In this document: positions 37,681-50,892 of the stretch, in pieces
Layout of the letters: each line of letters opens with the position of its first letter
Numbering within the stretch: the stretch's first letter is position 1
DNA from: Rhodamnia argentea
Lineage: Eukaryota > Streptophyta > Magnoliopsida > Myrtales > Myrtaceae
Reading direction: 5' to 3'
Length of the DNA stretch: 64,000 nt
Assembly (NCBI RefSeq): GCF_020921035.1
Contig: NC_063158.1
Location: forward strand, 4,322,001 to 4,386,000
Notes under the pieces: generated by a model
Told to the model about the DNA's origin: nothing
Databases searched by the model: none
The model's input: the letters and a program-made list of their open reading frames with translations, nothing else
Made by a program: the position numbers and the translations under genes

Positions 37681-39660
37681 ATGATTGGAAATCAGCAACC
37701 TCCATTTTTCTATTGATCTTAGGTAAATTTCGACATCTTTGGTAAATATGGTCTCCTACTTTTCGAGATTGAGATAACGTCGCAAATAATTCTGGGCGAC
37801 GCTATTTCCACCCTCTTTGCTACTAAATCCACCCACTTTCCACTAAAAAGACAAAATCAGCCTCAATCATTCTATTGCAATTTAAAAGCAGTAGTCCTAA
37901 ATTTATTTACTTTCCTTCCTTTTTAGTTTTTCAATTTCTATGTAGGATCTAATTGGCATAATTAAGAGTTTTACATGTTTATGTTTTGATGATTGTAGGC
38001 ACTATGTTTGCATTCTAGAGTTTACTTTGCAGGAATTAGTTTTGTCAAAACGAAGAATTTTAAAAAAAATTAATATTTTCTACGTTGTTAAGCAAATTAA
38101 AGGAACGAATTATCATGTACTATCTAGAAAAAATTTGACGTATGTTTTTTTTTATAAAACAATCACTTGCTTATAAACTTTCGCTGTTATTGTGCATATC
38201 ACAGTAAAACATTTTCTTATCGGTTGTCTTTTATATACATATAGACATAATGGGATGATCTGATGAAACAAAAAAAAAAAAAAATTCTTTGCTGCATTCT
38301 CCAATATAAAAATTTAAAAGGCGCAACTTAATTAAATCAAAACATTGAATAAAAAGAATTTCTTTTTATGCCAATGAGATCTCATCATTTTGGATGGACA
38401 AAAATTAACATCCCCTGATAAATGTTTATGAAGAATTAGCAATATGCTTCATTCTACATCACTTTTTTACATCGATTTTTTCTAGTGTCTTTTTCGGTAC
38501 TTCTATAACGTCCTACATGTTGTGTGTAGAAATATTTCGACAATAGTAATGAAAAGAGATAAATTCTTTGTTGTAGTAATTGAGCAAGTTGATATATATT
38601 TCCTTGAAAATTTCTCTTTTTGAAAACACTTATTTCTATAGAAGTAAAATCTGAAAATAAAAAAGAAAACGCAATGCCTTTTTGTGTGTGGATACCCACG
38701 ATATTAAAAAGTAAAACATGTGAAATATTTCATTTCAATTGCGGCAACTAGATCCTTAGAAATAGAAATAAATAAATAAAAGAAGGAATGGAGCCACCAC
38801 TACAAATTGCAATTAAATTATTAGGGTTATTTTGGTCTTTTTATTAAAGAATGGGGTGGAATTCAATTTGCAATCTCCTCTCTAGATTTTTAATTTGTGA
38901 AATGTTGTCACGAACTTTGGCCCAATATGCAACGTCATCCTTAGATAGCTTGTTCAATAGGATCCATGAATTATTTAATAAATGTCCAATGTAGTCCTCA
39001 CCTCATATGAAAATGCTTGAAAGTTCAGTTAGTTGAAAGTTCTAAGACAACATGTCATATTGGACCAAAATTGATGAATTATTTGTGTAATTTTGCCTCA
39101 AAGATTTACACACACACATATATAATCACGTTTCATAATATAATTAACAATTGGATAGATACAAATAAGTAGTATACGTAAAAGTAACACAACCGTAATA
39201 AAAGGACAAAATGGAGGCATCTAGACTAAATTGAAATTGAAAGATTTATTTCGCCCACTCACCTCTTTTTCCTTTTTGATTTTAAAAAACAACAGACTTT
39301 TCTTGTAAGTTTCTTCTGATTTTCATAATTCGAAAACCAAGTTAGGGGTTTCGTCAAGAAAAGGACAAAGAACAAGCATTGAACTTTCACTATGATCAAG
39401 TTAAGTAGAGCCGAGGTAGAAGTGCTCGAAGGATTTCCAAAGAATTTCCTCATGCGAATGAAAATGTGAGTGTGTAAATAAAAACTGCGATGCTTTCTTT
39501 GTATCCACATCCTCTAATGAAAGAAAATATAACTATAATCTATGATTAAAGTCGTGCATTCCGACCAAAAAAAAAAAGAAGTCGTGCATGATGGTGAGAT
39601 TTATGTATTATCCTAAGTACGACCTTTGATCAAAATCATGCATATTAGTGACACTTATAT

Positions 39661-39678
39661 TATTATTATTATTATTAT
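39661..39678. repeat. (TTA)n microsatellite
   Basis: Six tandem TAT/ATT units followed by a T tract. Confidence 0.9.
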
Positions 39679-40899
39679 ATTTTTTTTTGGCAAACTGTGG
39701 CATTTTGGTAATTTTATGTTTGTCCGAAGAGAGAGATGAGCTTAAGCCGAGTCGATACATACGCGCGTACGAAAGCCGTTAGTCGCCGTGCGGCTCGCTT
39801 TGCTTTCCTCCATTCAACTTTCTTATGCGGGACTCTCCCTCCCTCTCTCTTCGCCCCTTTTCGCCTTCTTTTCGGGGCTCAGCCAAATCGGTCAGGGCTC
39901 AGTCCGACTCATCTCCGATCAAGCTCCTGCGGATTCCGATCGCTTGTTCTCGATTCTCCAGGTATCGCGGTTCCTTCTCGTTCGATTTCTCGCTGGCGAT
40001 GCTGCTTGTTCTTGTGGATTCCCCTGCTGTTTTTTTTTTTTTTTTTGGATGGATGAACGAGTCGAAGGAGAACCGGTTGGAGATACGGGTCCTAATCTTT
40101 AGCCGTCAGCGTTCGATTTCCGTGGAAATTGGTTAGGATGACGGAATTTGTTTGAGGAGTGGGTGTAAAGTTAATTGATGCCAGCTTGACATCGACATCG
40201 TCTGCCTAACTTGCCAACCAGCTTTCGTTGTGCTCTTTGTGTTTGTCGAATTGATTTCAAAAGGTTCGCTGGATTTTTTATTTCGATATCCGTATGGTTT
40301 TTGGGCTGGATATTGCTCGACCATATCTCTTGCGGGAGCATGATTAGCATTTGCAGAGTGACTAGGAAATCGGTTTTACCCTCTCTCTCTCTCTCGATCG
40401 ACTTGGTCGTTTGAAGTTCCCTTCTTTATGAACTTGCCTTGTTCTGGTTTCACTCTGGTGGTATTTTGTTTTCTCCTCCACTGAAGCTGTTTACAGTTTC
40501 GTCAAACGCGTAACCATCTGTAAACATAGGAAGCGCGATGAAGATAATACGAGGATACAGTATGATAACTTCGAAGATTTTCTAGTTTCTTCAATTATAT
40601 GACTTTGTTTCGTCTATTTACCGACTATGATGGTTGTTGAATTGGTGGTTGACAGCTCTTACTGATAATCCAAGTCATATGCTAATTAAGGGCATTTACA
40701 CCATTTTATTTGCTTGTCTAGGTGTGGATAGTGTGGACTTCACCAATCTTGACTGTGTTTCCTTCTGGAAGATTGTTTGCATGATGTGCACATACTTGAG
40801 ACAAAGGGATAAGCTGGTCGTTCCTCTATTGAGTGGCAAAATTGAAGTTTCTTGCATAGTGAGATGAGAAAATTTTTACCACAGATTGCTCTTGCACTG

Positions 40900-43800
40900 A
40901 TGGGGGAGCTCTTTCGGCTTTGTATTGGTAGAAGAATTGACTGGAGAAAGATTTTCTTTTTCGGAGTCATCATGACTTTAGCCAGTGTTCTGCTTCCAAA
41001 CATCATCTTCCCTTATACACTGGACACATGGTTCTTCTCTCCTTCCGTAACAATTTTTCCACATGCTATTTTCAATGGAACCGCCCATTTGAGTGAGACT
41101 GTCAATGGTGCAAGGGTTGAACAATCTCACCTAGTTCCAGCTGCCCCAGTCACTTCTGTAAATGCTTCAACTAACTTAACTCAGTTCGTGTCAGTTGAGG
41201 AGGAGATACCTGCAGTAACTCTAGAAGAAAAGCTGCAGTCTAATTTATCAGAGAAGATCAACATATTGGAAGAAGAAAAGATTTTATCCTCACCTCTCCC
41301 TTTTCTTGCTTCCCCTCCTCCCCCTCCTCCTAAAAGATACGTGTCCCCACCACATTTGCAGGTAAAATTACTCCCGGATGGAACTCTATTCTTTGTGAAT
41401 AATCATGGATAAGCTATGAGATTGTCTAAAGCTTGTTTCATGTATCTTATGTAGAGAGGCTTATGGTCTTTGCCACCTCATGAGGCATTGGTATATGCAA
41501 AAAAGGCGATTGCACATGCTCCACCAGTTACTGATGTTCCAAATTTGTATGCTCCGTTATTTAGAAATATTTCTGTCTTCAAAAGGTACGTTCTATCTAA
41601 CACTTTGCATTACTCCTAAGAAAAACTTGATTTTCCCCAAATGTTTCATTTCGTGCACTTGATAAGAAATCAAATAGAGAAATCTCCAGTTACACGTGGT
41701 GGGTTGACTCAATGGGTGAAAGTTGAGTGAGGAAGATTCATGCAACCGAGATGGAAATACCTACATGAAATCTTTCTACATCTTCTAGATCATCCACTAA
41801 TGGGGGGAAATAGTATTTGCCCTCTGAAGTTTGGATATATATGAATTAGACCCTTGAAGTTTATTTTTTCTATCTGTCCTTACAGGACTAGAATGCCTTA
41901 GTTTCACCCGAATCCTTGTTGCCAGAATGTAATCACTGTTGAGGTACACAAAAAATGAGGGTGGTCATGGGCATTAAAAAGATTCTTCAGAAAATTACCA
42001 CCACTAATTTCAATAAGTTTACACTGCTAGTTTCGTAATTGATTAAAGGGAAAATTCCAAATAAAGGTCCGAAATGCCTCATTTTCTCAAATAAGGGCCT
42101 AAAGTGGTCTCATTGTTTCAAAGAAGGGCCCGACCAAAGGCATTTTTGACATTTACTTTTTTTATTTTATATTTTTTTCCTTTCTTCATTATTTTTTTCC
42201 TTTTTTCTTCCTTTTTCCTTTGTTTTTTTCCCTTTTCGCCGGTGGCCGATCTCAAGTTACGGGCGGCCACTGGTGAGGCTAGGCAAGGTCATCCCTCGTC
42301 GGCCGCAACAAAGAAAAGAAAAAGAAATGGGAAAAAGAAAAGAAGGAAAAAATAAAAAAAAAGAGTCAATGACGAAAATACTCTTGGTCAGCCCTTTTTT
42401 GAAACAATGAGAGCACTTCCGGTCTTTTTTTGAAACATGGTTCACTTCAAGTCCTTATTTGAGAAAAAAAGAGCATTTTAGGTCCCGATTTGGAATTTTC
42501 CTGTGATTAAATCTTGATGGAAAAAGAACATGGATATTAAGGACTTGGGATGATATGTTCAATGATATGCTGGTGATGGCTATCAAGCCTTTCATATATA
42601 GATCTCAATTATGATTTGTAGGTTAAGACAACCGTCAATGTTGTCAAGTGGCTCAATTATTACAGATGCTAGCAACATCCACGCATTTCACTGCGCACGA
42701 TCATCTTCTATTGGCAAAGTTTATTGGTTTCTTATTCATAAGATAGTATACAAATGTAATGATGATATAAGCATATACTTTGTAATTTAACTTGAGATAG
42801 ATGGTGGAGTCATTTCTTGATGGTCTTTAATAACATAATATATGTATTCTAAATAAAGCGAGACGCTCATTGATAATTTCTGTTTACTCATTGAGAAAAT
42901 TATTTTCCGTATGGCTATAACTACACTTGTGAAGTATAAAGAGGGTGGCACATAGAAAGTGATAAATTAAAGTGCCAAAGAAGAAGAATATAACGTCAAT
43001 AGACCTAGTATGTTAATCCTATAATGAGAACCATAAAATTAGCAAGACTTCCTTCTTTTGTTTAAAATAAATATCGACATAATTGGGATAATTTTGTTCA
43101 GCTTGCCTATGCAAGTAAACATTAGTATTGCTCATCGTATTTATTTAACTTCCCTATTTGCTATAGATAGAAATAGAAAAAAAAAAAAAAAAGAGAAGAG
43201 ATTCTACAAACATTTAAAGAAACTAATTCGAAGTGATTATAGCTAAATGATAGATGTAAAATGCATTTCAATTGGATGCAGGTGGAACCATAATATATTT
43301 TAGAAGTTATTTATGTTTCTACTTTTACATAAATACAATAAACACATCCACAGTAAAAAGAAAATAAATGGATGAAAAATGAAAAAATTAGAAACTAGAT
43401 GGATCATATAACACTAGAAGAATCTTATTAGAAGGGAACAAAAAATAAAAATAGTGGGAGTGGGTAAAAACATTTAAAACCCACTTGCACATTCTACACT
43501 CCCTACTCTCCTTCCTATAACTTGAAAAGCCCTTATTTCGTCTTATTTTTATAGGTATCCACAATATTGTTGAACTTAATTTTGGATTGTAGAGATGACA
43601 AGAAAGAGTGTAAAGAAAGGGAGTCATCCCACTGTTGAGTCTAACATTTCAACGCCAAGTCACTATTTACTTTTACAGTAAAATCTGATTTTAAGGGGTG
43701 CCCAGCAAACGGGCTAACTAGGGAAAATGTTCATGTGTACAAACTCAATATTATTCTAATTCTAAATAATCTTGAACGTGGGAGTTGCTCAAATTTGAAA

Positions 43801-45853
43801 TAAAAATGCTGCGAAGGATCACACTGGCCTACATAAAACCAAGGAAATTGTGTATGTACTGGCAGATACCCTGGGAGTGTTGGATGTGTCAGTAAGTGAC
43901 AGAATGATTTTATGTGGCCCGCAGAGTCCAGTATGAGGTATACATGATGGAAAACTTGGAAGCGGTGTTCTCGGTTTATCATTTTTATGGCTGGATGGTA
44001 TAATCTAATAAACACTTTTATCTATGTAAACTCACTTCAAATTGAAGGCCAAGCGTAATTGAGTTTTAACAGGCTCTCAACTGATTTAATTTTGATGTTG
44101 CGAGTCTATCAATGCTTCTATTTTTCCTCGTCTAGTTAATTGGAGATTGAGTTGCATTTTAAATTCAACTTCAGGAGCTACGAATTGATGGAACAAATAC
44201 TCAAGGTTTATATATATCCAGATGGACGACGTCCAATTTTCCACCAACCCTACCTCAGGGGAATCTATGCTTCGGAAGGTTGGTTCATGAAGCACATGGA
44301 GGGGAACCGCCAATTTGTCACGAGGGATCCTGAAAAGGCTCACTTGTTCTATCTAGCTTACAGTGCACGCCAGTTGCAGAAGGCACTTTATGTGCCTGAC
44401 TCTCATAATATGAGACCGCTATCGATTTTCTTGAGAGATCATGTGAATTGGATTGCTGCAAAATATCCTTTCTGGAATAGGACACATGGGTCGGATCATT
44501 TCCTCGTTGCTTGTCATGACTGGGTATGGGAGTCTAAATTCATTGACAAAAACTATATTTGCCATTTTGATCCTGATGTGATGCAGACTGATGTGGATCT
44601 TCAAAATGTCACCGTTAAGTGAGCTTGCCATAAAATTTCAACAATGAGTTTTTCTTGAAACAGCGTCATTTCTTTTTCAATGCTTACAGATTCTTGATGT
44701 CTCTTTATGCTACCAGATGTACCATTTCTTCTTTAAAGTTTAAAATAGGCAAGTCTTTAAAAAGGTTTCACCATTCTCAGAGTATAACGAGCATCTAGGA
44801 ATATTAACTGAGGAGTCATTTAATCAGTTTAACAAAAACTCCTTAGGTAAATTTGGTGGGTTGATAATGTACAGAGAAACTTGATGTCAGTACTTAAGCT
44901 TTGTAGCTTGGAAGTCACATGTTAGATATTTACAGAGGTAAAGGCCGGTCGCATTTAACAGCCGAATTCCGGATGGCGTGCTTTCTCATTGGACGCGCCA
45001 TGTGCCGGCCATAACAAAATGGAGTTTCTGGTGTGGATTTTCATGCTGGGGGAGAGGGAGAGAGAGATTCATACTCTATTTTGTTCCCCAGTTTGAATAT
45101 CAATGTACTTGAATTACCAAAACAAATTTTCATCAAATATTCCTCTAATCTATTCTAGTCTTGCAGGGTCCATACACAGTGACTGAGCATGAGGAACTAA
45201 GGAAAAACACCATAAAAGCTCTATGTAATGCTGATCTATCAGAAGGAATTTTTTCTGCTGGAAGGGATGTTTCCCTAGCAGAGACGACAATAAGAACCCC
45301 AAGGAAGCCTCTTAGATATGTTGGTGGTAAGAGAGTGTCTCAGCGCCCCATTCTTGCATTCTTTGCTGGAAACATGCATGGTCGGGTACGTCCCACTCTT
45401 CTCAAGTTCTGGCAAGATAAAGATGAAGACATGAGAATTTATGGGCCTCTGCCCAATAGAGTCTCCCGGAACATGTCTTATGTAGTACACATGAAGTCTA
45501 GCAAATACTGTATATGCCCCATGGGTTATGAAGTTAACAGCCCCAGGATTGTCGAGGCAATATACTACGAATGTGTTCCGGTTATAATCGCTGACAACTT
45601 TGTTCCTCCTTTGAATGAAGTCCTAGATTGGAGTGCTTTCTCTGTCATCGTGGCAGAGAAGGATATTCCAAAACTAAAGGAGATACTATTGGCGATTCCT
45701 ATGAGGAAGTATATGCAGATACAAGCCAATGTGAAGATGGTGCAAAAGCATTTTCTGTGGAATCCAAGACCACTCAGATATGATTTGTTCCACATGATTC
45801 TGCATTCTATTTGGTTTAGCAGGTTGAATCAGATCTCTCTCCCGTCAGCATAG
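40900..45853 (+). CDS. GT47 exostosin-family glycosyltransferase, Golgi type II membrane protein
   Basis: Four coding exons: 40900-41361, 41455-41585, 44175-44523, 45167-45853. They join to 1629 bases, 542 residues. A non-coding first exon ending at 39961 and a 5'UTR intron to 40884 (acceptor TTTTTACCACAG) are inferred. The protein starts MGELFRLCIGRR and has a signal anchor at about 18-41, then a stem with Asn-linked glycosylation sites and a PPPPPP stretch. The exostosin domain follows, with VFKRSYELMEQILKVYIYPDG, TRDPEKAHLFYLAYSAR, HGSDHFLVACHDWGPYT, RPILAFFAGNMHGRVRP, HMKSSKYCICPMGYEVNSPR, IVEAIYYECVPVIIADNFVPP and VLDWSAFSVIVAEKDIP. This is the plant subgroup of probable glycosyltransferases like At5g03795, which are thought to act in cell-wall polysaccharide synthesis; donor and acceptor are unknown. 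Intron 3 (2.6 kb) hosts a MITE. Confidence 0.93.
42048..42503. mobile_element. MITE with 8 bp target duplication in GT47 intron 3
   Basis: 456 bp. The left end is GGGAAAATTCCAAAT, the right end ATTTGGAATTTTCCTG. The 8 bp direct repeat TGATTAAA lies at 42040-42047 and 42504-42511. The arms share AAGGGCC/GGGCCC-, TCATTGTTTCAAAGAAGGGC-like blocks in inverted order. The centre is T-rich, then a GC-rich core (about 42236-42305), then A-rich. An 8 bp duplication suggests hAT-like mobilisation. A related copy is at about 55970-56509. Confidence 0.88.
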
Positions 45854-48027
45854 TAACTTTCTCTCTTTTTGCTGTGGTCTGAAGTCAAAGAGCGTGCTTG
45901 AGATCAGATGGATAAACTTATGCAAAATTAGCAGAAGCGATTAATTTGCACTCTCCGAAAACGACAGCCCTGTTATTTGAGACTACGACAGATTTTGGCA
46001 GTACTTCAGAATCAATGACAGCCCTAGGATACCACGGGGGAAACATATGAATTATGCATGACTAATGTTGCAGGTACGTTTGCTCATCCTAATTACTAAC
46101 TTTCTCGGGGTTGGGAGACAAGTGCGGACATGAATTTGATTGGCTGAGAATACGCTTCACTAGATTCTACTGTGGATCCACAACTGCCTCTGCCCCAGGC
46201 TTGATTTTAACTTGCACCTAGAACTCACTGCTTTGGAACGAAGTACGTTCCGACCAATAGGCGGACCTGGCCTGGGGACCAGGCTAGAAAATCTTTGTCT
46301 ATGCCCACCCTCGCTTAACTTCACTCAGTTCTTCCGTCGCCTTGGTGAGTGCATTCGGTGCTATCCACTTCCCATCATGTCTAATAGTAAAAGCCGATCT
46401 CGTGTTGTCAAGGAAATTTTGTGCACCTTGTGCATGCATGCATCATCTCTGCTGGTTTCTGAAGCTTTATGTCGACCTTCTGCAGCGAGACGACCACCCA
46501 CTTGGTGGAACACTCTTTAAGAGCATGCGGCAGATACAGCGAGTTGGTATGGCTTCAAACTCCATATGACATTGAGGTGTACAGAAACAATCTCTAAGAA
46601 TGCCCCACTGTACAGCATTATTGTTTTGTGTGAGAAACAGGACCATCAATTTGTACTGTGACCACCACCTTCATCAATTATTGTTCTGCAGCAATTACTG
46701 ATTAGAAAATGAGTCGGAAGCATAGACTTCCGCATCCAATGTAAAGGTACACTGTTGCTTGATTGTCGCTGAACTTCATTTTTGTATTTCCCTTGGCCAA
46801 CCGAAAAGGATGGCACGGAAATCAGTACTCCATCGTGTCACGTGGTGATTCCTCCATTGGTGCTTAAGGATCTGGTCGGACCAGGTCGTGTCCTAACCTA
46901 ATCCAACCTCAGAGATCAAAACAGAGCATGTACAGACAGTTAAATCAATGAAGAATCCAAAAGGGCCAGGTCGTGTCCTTTTGTTTATAGAAACGCATCA
47001 TGTATCGCCTCTATAATGACTTCAGTCACTTAAGTGGAACTTTCTGTCTTAAAAACGGGATTCCTCCCAAAAGTGAGGCAGCAAAAGAATGCCGAGGTAA
47101 TCAATCTTATGCTCAGACCAAATTGTAAGTATTAAAGGCCATGCTTTCTCAGATTAGCGCTTTTAGAGGACACTAAAATTTGCACCAACATGCTTAATTT
47201 TGGCTTTGATGTTGACCCAGTACAGCAAGTAATCCAACTATTTAAGGAGAAAAGAGGAAAGAATACAGGAACGAAGATGAAAAACTTCAATAGAGAGAAT
47301 TAACGGTATTCAAGCTAGCCATGTCGGAATAATGCAGTCCGCGTGCAAAGAATTGTTTTAGGACGAGCAAGAATCGAATTGAAAATTCAGCACGGTCAGA
47401 GATAGATTGTTCATGTCAGGATAATGCAGTCCGTTCACGAGAATCGTTTTTGGAGGACCAACGATCAGAATTTTGAAAATTCGGGCTTCAAACAAAGTTT
47501 AAGCGACCCTCTACAAGGAAAAGGTCCTGAAGGTTTCTTGTCTTGTTATTATCTGTCCGATGAAAATTGCCATCTATTGTCTTTTAAACAAAACTAGAAG
47601 GTGGCTGCTTTTGCCGAGCGCTGGCTAGAACTAGGGGACCACTCACTATGGTAGAGAAAACTTTGATGTTGTTGCCTCCATAAAAAGTTCATCAGTCGCT
47701 TTCATGGTTTAAAACAGATTCTGTGTGTTTGGTTTGGTGAAATAAGAGGTTCAGATGCATTTTTTCCTAGAGACTATGTTCTCTGAACTGCTTTCTTTCG
47801 TCTGTGAAGATTATTACATGCAAGAGCTGCATAATTATATACTCGGTGTTAGTCGAACGAGGAAATCCATTGCTGTAGAATCGAATTTAGAGCCAGACTG
47901 CTCAAAACCGAATAAAGTGAATGCATAGTCCGTTACTGCTCGAAAAATCCGGATGTTATAATTAAATATGGACAAATTTAGTGACCTTTCGAAGAGGAGC
48001 ACACGTCAAACCTCTCTCTAACTGGTT
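45854..48027. other. 3' region of GT47 and spacer to the MYB gene
   Basis: About 2.2 kb between convergent genes. The first few hundred bases are 3'UTR. A short imperfect tandem pair lies at 47320-47485. Plus-strand frames at 46212-46569 show no domain. Confidence 0.5.
47320..47485. repeat. Imperfect tandem pair, about 90 bp period
   Basis: CATGTCGGAATAATGCAGTCCG (near 47321, one base longer than its partner) recurs as CATGTCAGGATAATGCAGTC near 47413. Each copy is followed by an AGAAT(T/C)GTTTT block and ends in GAAAATTC. Confidence 0.7.
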
Positions 48028-48968
48028 TCACCTCTTATCAGTGAACCATTGGTCCTCGTCGAGCTCGAGGAACTTATTGACCCACTCGAGACCAGAGGAT
48101 CCTTCGGCGGAGAAGTCAAAAAACTCATTCACATCAAAAGTGGGCTCGGAGCTCCCCACAATCTTAGCCCCCTCTTCCTTCATGGGTGCCATACCCTGTG
48201 ATTTGAGCTGCGGCGTAGTTTCCTGCACTGTCGAAACTTCTTGCGTTTTTTGCTTTTGATTTATTTTCTTGCTCAAATGAGAATTCCAGTAGTTCTTGAT
48301 TTCATTGTCAGTTCTTCCTGGAAGTCTCCCAGCAATCAACGACCACCTAAAATCAAAGACACAATGTGCATTAATTTAACTACAGCAGTAATAATTTTTC
48401 TACAGTTCTGTCACTCTGCTGAAACTGATACACATTGTAAAGAAACTAATCTTATGAACGAATGTCCTCTAGATACTTGGTCACGTCACCCATCAAAGAA
48501 ATGTTTTTTTAAGAAAATCCTAAAGAAGAATCATGGTCCAACCTGTTGCCAAGCAGCTTGTGAAGCCTAAGTATCAAGTCTTCTTCTTCATCTGATATGT
48601 TGCCTCTCTTGATATTGGGTCTGAGATAATTCAACCATCTCAATCGACAACTCTTCCCACATCTGTTCAGACCTGAAAAGATGAAAAAGAACAGAAACCC
48701 ATCATTCCAAAACATACAAAAAAATCACATTGTATCGACTCGTGAGCAAGTTATTAAGCTGAACCTGAAAAAAAAAAAATGCAAAGAACAGGAAAGAGAA
48801 GATAGAATCTTGATGGTATACAAAGTTATTACCTGATTTGGCTGCAATGGTCTTCCACCTCTTGGCACCATGGATTTCGATGTACTGAGAGAGCTTGCTG
48901 TCTTCTTCAGCCGTCCACGCCCCTTTGTTCATAACCCTCTTAGCCGAGCCATCATTCTTAGGTGCCAT
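48028..48968 (-). CDS. R2R3-MYB transcription factor with bHLH-interaction motif
   Basis: Three exons on the minus strand: 48968-48833, 48672-48543, 48346-48028, 585 bases, 194 residues. Intron positions are the standard ones of plant R2R3-MYBs. R2 spans about 16-65 with tryptophans 18, 38, 58; R3 about 68-115 with W90 and W109 and Ile71 in place of the first Trp. Residues 77-96 match the bHLH-binding consensus [DE]Lx2[RK]x3Lx6Lx3R exactly, so it should join MYB-bHLH-WD40 complexes, which control flavonoids, proanthocyanidins or epidermal cell fate. The short acidic tail (FDVNEFFDF ... [15 protein letters not shown]) looks like an activation region. No EAR motif is seen. It resembles the TT2/WER/MYB5-like groups, but I cannot fix the subgroup. 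Confidence 0.95.
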
Positions 48969-50022
48969 TACAGCAGGAAAAAGCAAAAGACCTTTGCAAT
49001 GCAAAAGTTCTTTCTATTCCCCCCCTTTTTTTTTATTTCTGGGAAACGACTTCGGAGGTTGTGCTGCTTCCAGGACAGTGTGAGGAGAGCGAGTGAATGT
49101 CTGTGTGCGAGGCTCACTTGTCAGTATTTATTGGTCTCAGCCTGTGTTTATCTAGAGAGAGAGAGAGAGATGGCTTGGCTGGGCTTTGGTGATGGTGTGG
49201 GGGAGAGATTGAGAACAATATGCGGGTTTAAAAACATGGGTGGTGCTGTAGGTTAGATCGTTTTTTTTTTGTTTTGTTTTGTGGGGTGGGGGGGAGAGGG
49301 GATTGAAGGGTCAGTAGTCCATATCTATCTACCCTTCTCAGGGCAAGACAAAGGAACAAAACTGAAGAAGGAAGAAAAAAAAAAAAGCTCAACTACCAGT
49401 TCAGACAGTCTGCGGGCAAGAAAGGGAAGTAGAGAGAACAAAACTACATTAAACACCCAGCACTCACCTTGTCTCATTACCACAGCTTTCCTAGGATCTT
49501 CTTTTGTACATATGGTCTCTCAGGATCAGATATTCATAACCATATATTGATGTGAGGATAAAGAAGGGGATGCTTACGGAAAAAAGCCCCTTTCCAAAAG
49601 CTGCTGTTTTGTCGTTCTTTCCTGAAATACGTTCGATGTTTTTCGATTGGCTTTTTGGGGCATGGTATGAAAAATTTGTGAGGTGAGTGACCAATCTTTG
49701 GTTTTGGGTTGTGGGGGTGTGTGTGTCTGGGGTTTGGTCTTGTGTTTTGAGCTGGTTTTGGCTGTTTTCCCCGTCTCCTAGGAAACTTTTGATGCTCATG
49801 TGAAGATTTGGAAGGTGGGGACCGTCTAGAAATTTTAATAAAATCAAATGGCTTGGTGGAAAATAGCAAGGGGGAGAGGAAAAAGGGCACATGCTAAAAG
49901 TTCAATATTAGGTTTTTTTTGGGGCACCTCATCATTGCATATAAAGAAGTTTGTTGCATAGAATGCCATTGAAATTGAATTCATGGGAAGGTGGAGGAAG
50001 GAAGGAAGGAGAGGATGCATGC
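48969..50022. other. MYB promoter region
   Basis: Upstream of the MYB start. It contains a (GA)n tract at 49153-49170, a T-tract plus G-rich stretch at 49261-49300 and an A-tract at 49374-49385. A minus-strand open frame at 49491-49892 lacks any domain. No coding sequence is supported. Confidence 0.5.
49153..49170. repeat. (GA)n microsatellite in MYB 5' region
   Basis: Nine units, about 185 bp upstream of the MYB start codon, possibly in its leader. Confidence 0.9.
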
Positions 50023-50152
50023 CGGAAAAATTACCAAAAAATAATAATAATAAATGCTAAATCTACTATGTTTGTACCAATTCGGTTCATCCGGCTTATG
50101 ACTGAATTGACATAATTGCACTAAATTTGAAACTTCTATTGGTAATTCTCCC
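50023..50152. mobile_element. 130 bp Mutator-like MITE with perfect 9 bp target duplication
   Basis: The ends are CGGAAAAATTACC and GGTAATTCTCCC. The 9 bp direct repeat GATGCATGC occurs at 50014-50022 and 50153-50161. Inside, TGTACCAATTCGGTTCATCCGG faces GACTGAATTGACATAATTGCACTAA, i.e. two arms almost without a centre. The 9 bp duplication points to the Mutator superfamily. It is the shortest of several copies in this window. Confidence 0.9.
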
Positions 50153-50892
50153 GATGCATGCATCTTGCAATGTCCTGTTTTGCAGTGATTGCGAATGAGG
50201 AAAAGCAAAAGGCTACAAAGGACAGAGAATGGATCCAAAAGCCACCGGTCATTCTTTTAAAATCCATGACCAAGGAGGCGTGGCCTGCTTTCTCATGGTG
50301 GCTCATGTTTGGTCAATTGGGATGCACTGCCCCCCTCTCATTTAAGGGGGCCATCATCCAATTTAGTCAACAACCCACATAGATTTAGGCGTGTTAGATT
50401 GGATCGGGATCTTGTGAACTCGATCGCCATGCACGAAGCAATCATTATGAATGAGTGTAATCACGCAATGGTTCGTTTCGCCGTGCACGACGGATTGCGC
50501 GATGATCTGTTCTTTTCCCCTGTCTTTCTTGGGTTTCACCCCTTCGTCTGAAAAGAACATGCAACAAGATAACCTTAGCAGCATTTATTGCGTGGACTCT
50601 CAGTGTTGATGATTTTTCCACCGCGCAAATCCCAGAGACCATTAGTCCTCATTGTGCACCACCCAAAAACCAAAAAGTGTTGACTAAGGACTCGCAGGCA
50701 TTGACTCGAGCCCATATTAATAGCTCGCAATTATGTGGCTAGGATAACTTTCTGGAAGCAGTACTATTTGGAAAAAAGTAACCATGCATATTGTTGTGAT
50801 TTTTTTTTTTTTTTGTGTTAAGTAAACCCCGCATTTTAAAACATGATCTTGGGCGGTCAATGAAGGACAGTCCATCACGGTGATTAATGAAA
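50153..50892. other. Spacer between two MITEs
   Basis: No supported gene. Overlapping frames of 60-80 codons at 50309-50642 carry no recognisable domain. A 16-base T tract is at about 50799-50814. Confidence 0.5.

Larger units (their letters stand above)
35823..39780. other. AT-rich gene-free stretch upstream of the GT47 gene
   Basis: No supported coding sequence over about 4 kb. It holds an isolated promoter-like block at 37575-37680 and a TTA repeat at 39661. All frames are short and lack domains. The last few hundred bases are the GT47 promoter. Confidence 0.55.

Noticed and set aside
49491-49892. 133-codon Pro/His/Ser-rich ORF upstream of the MYB gene
   Set aside because: The opposite strand is a G/T-rich promoter stretch with low complexity; two overlapping frames are equally open, as expected of biased composition.
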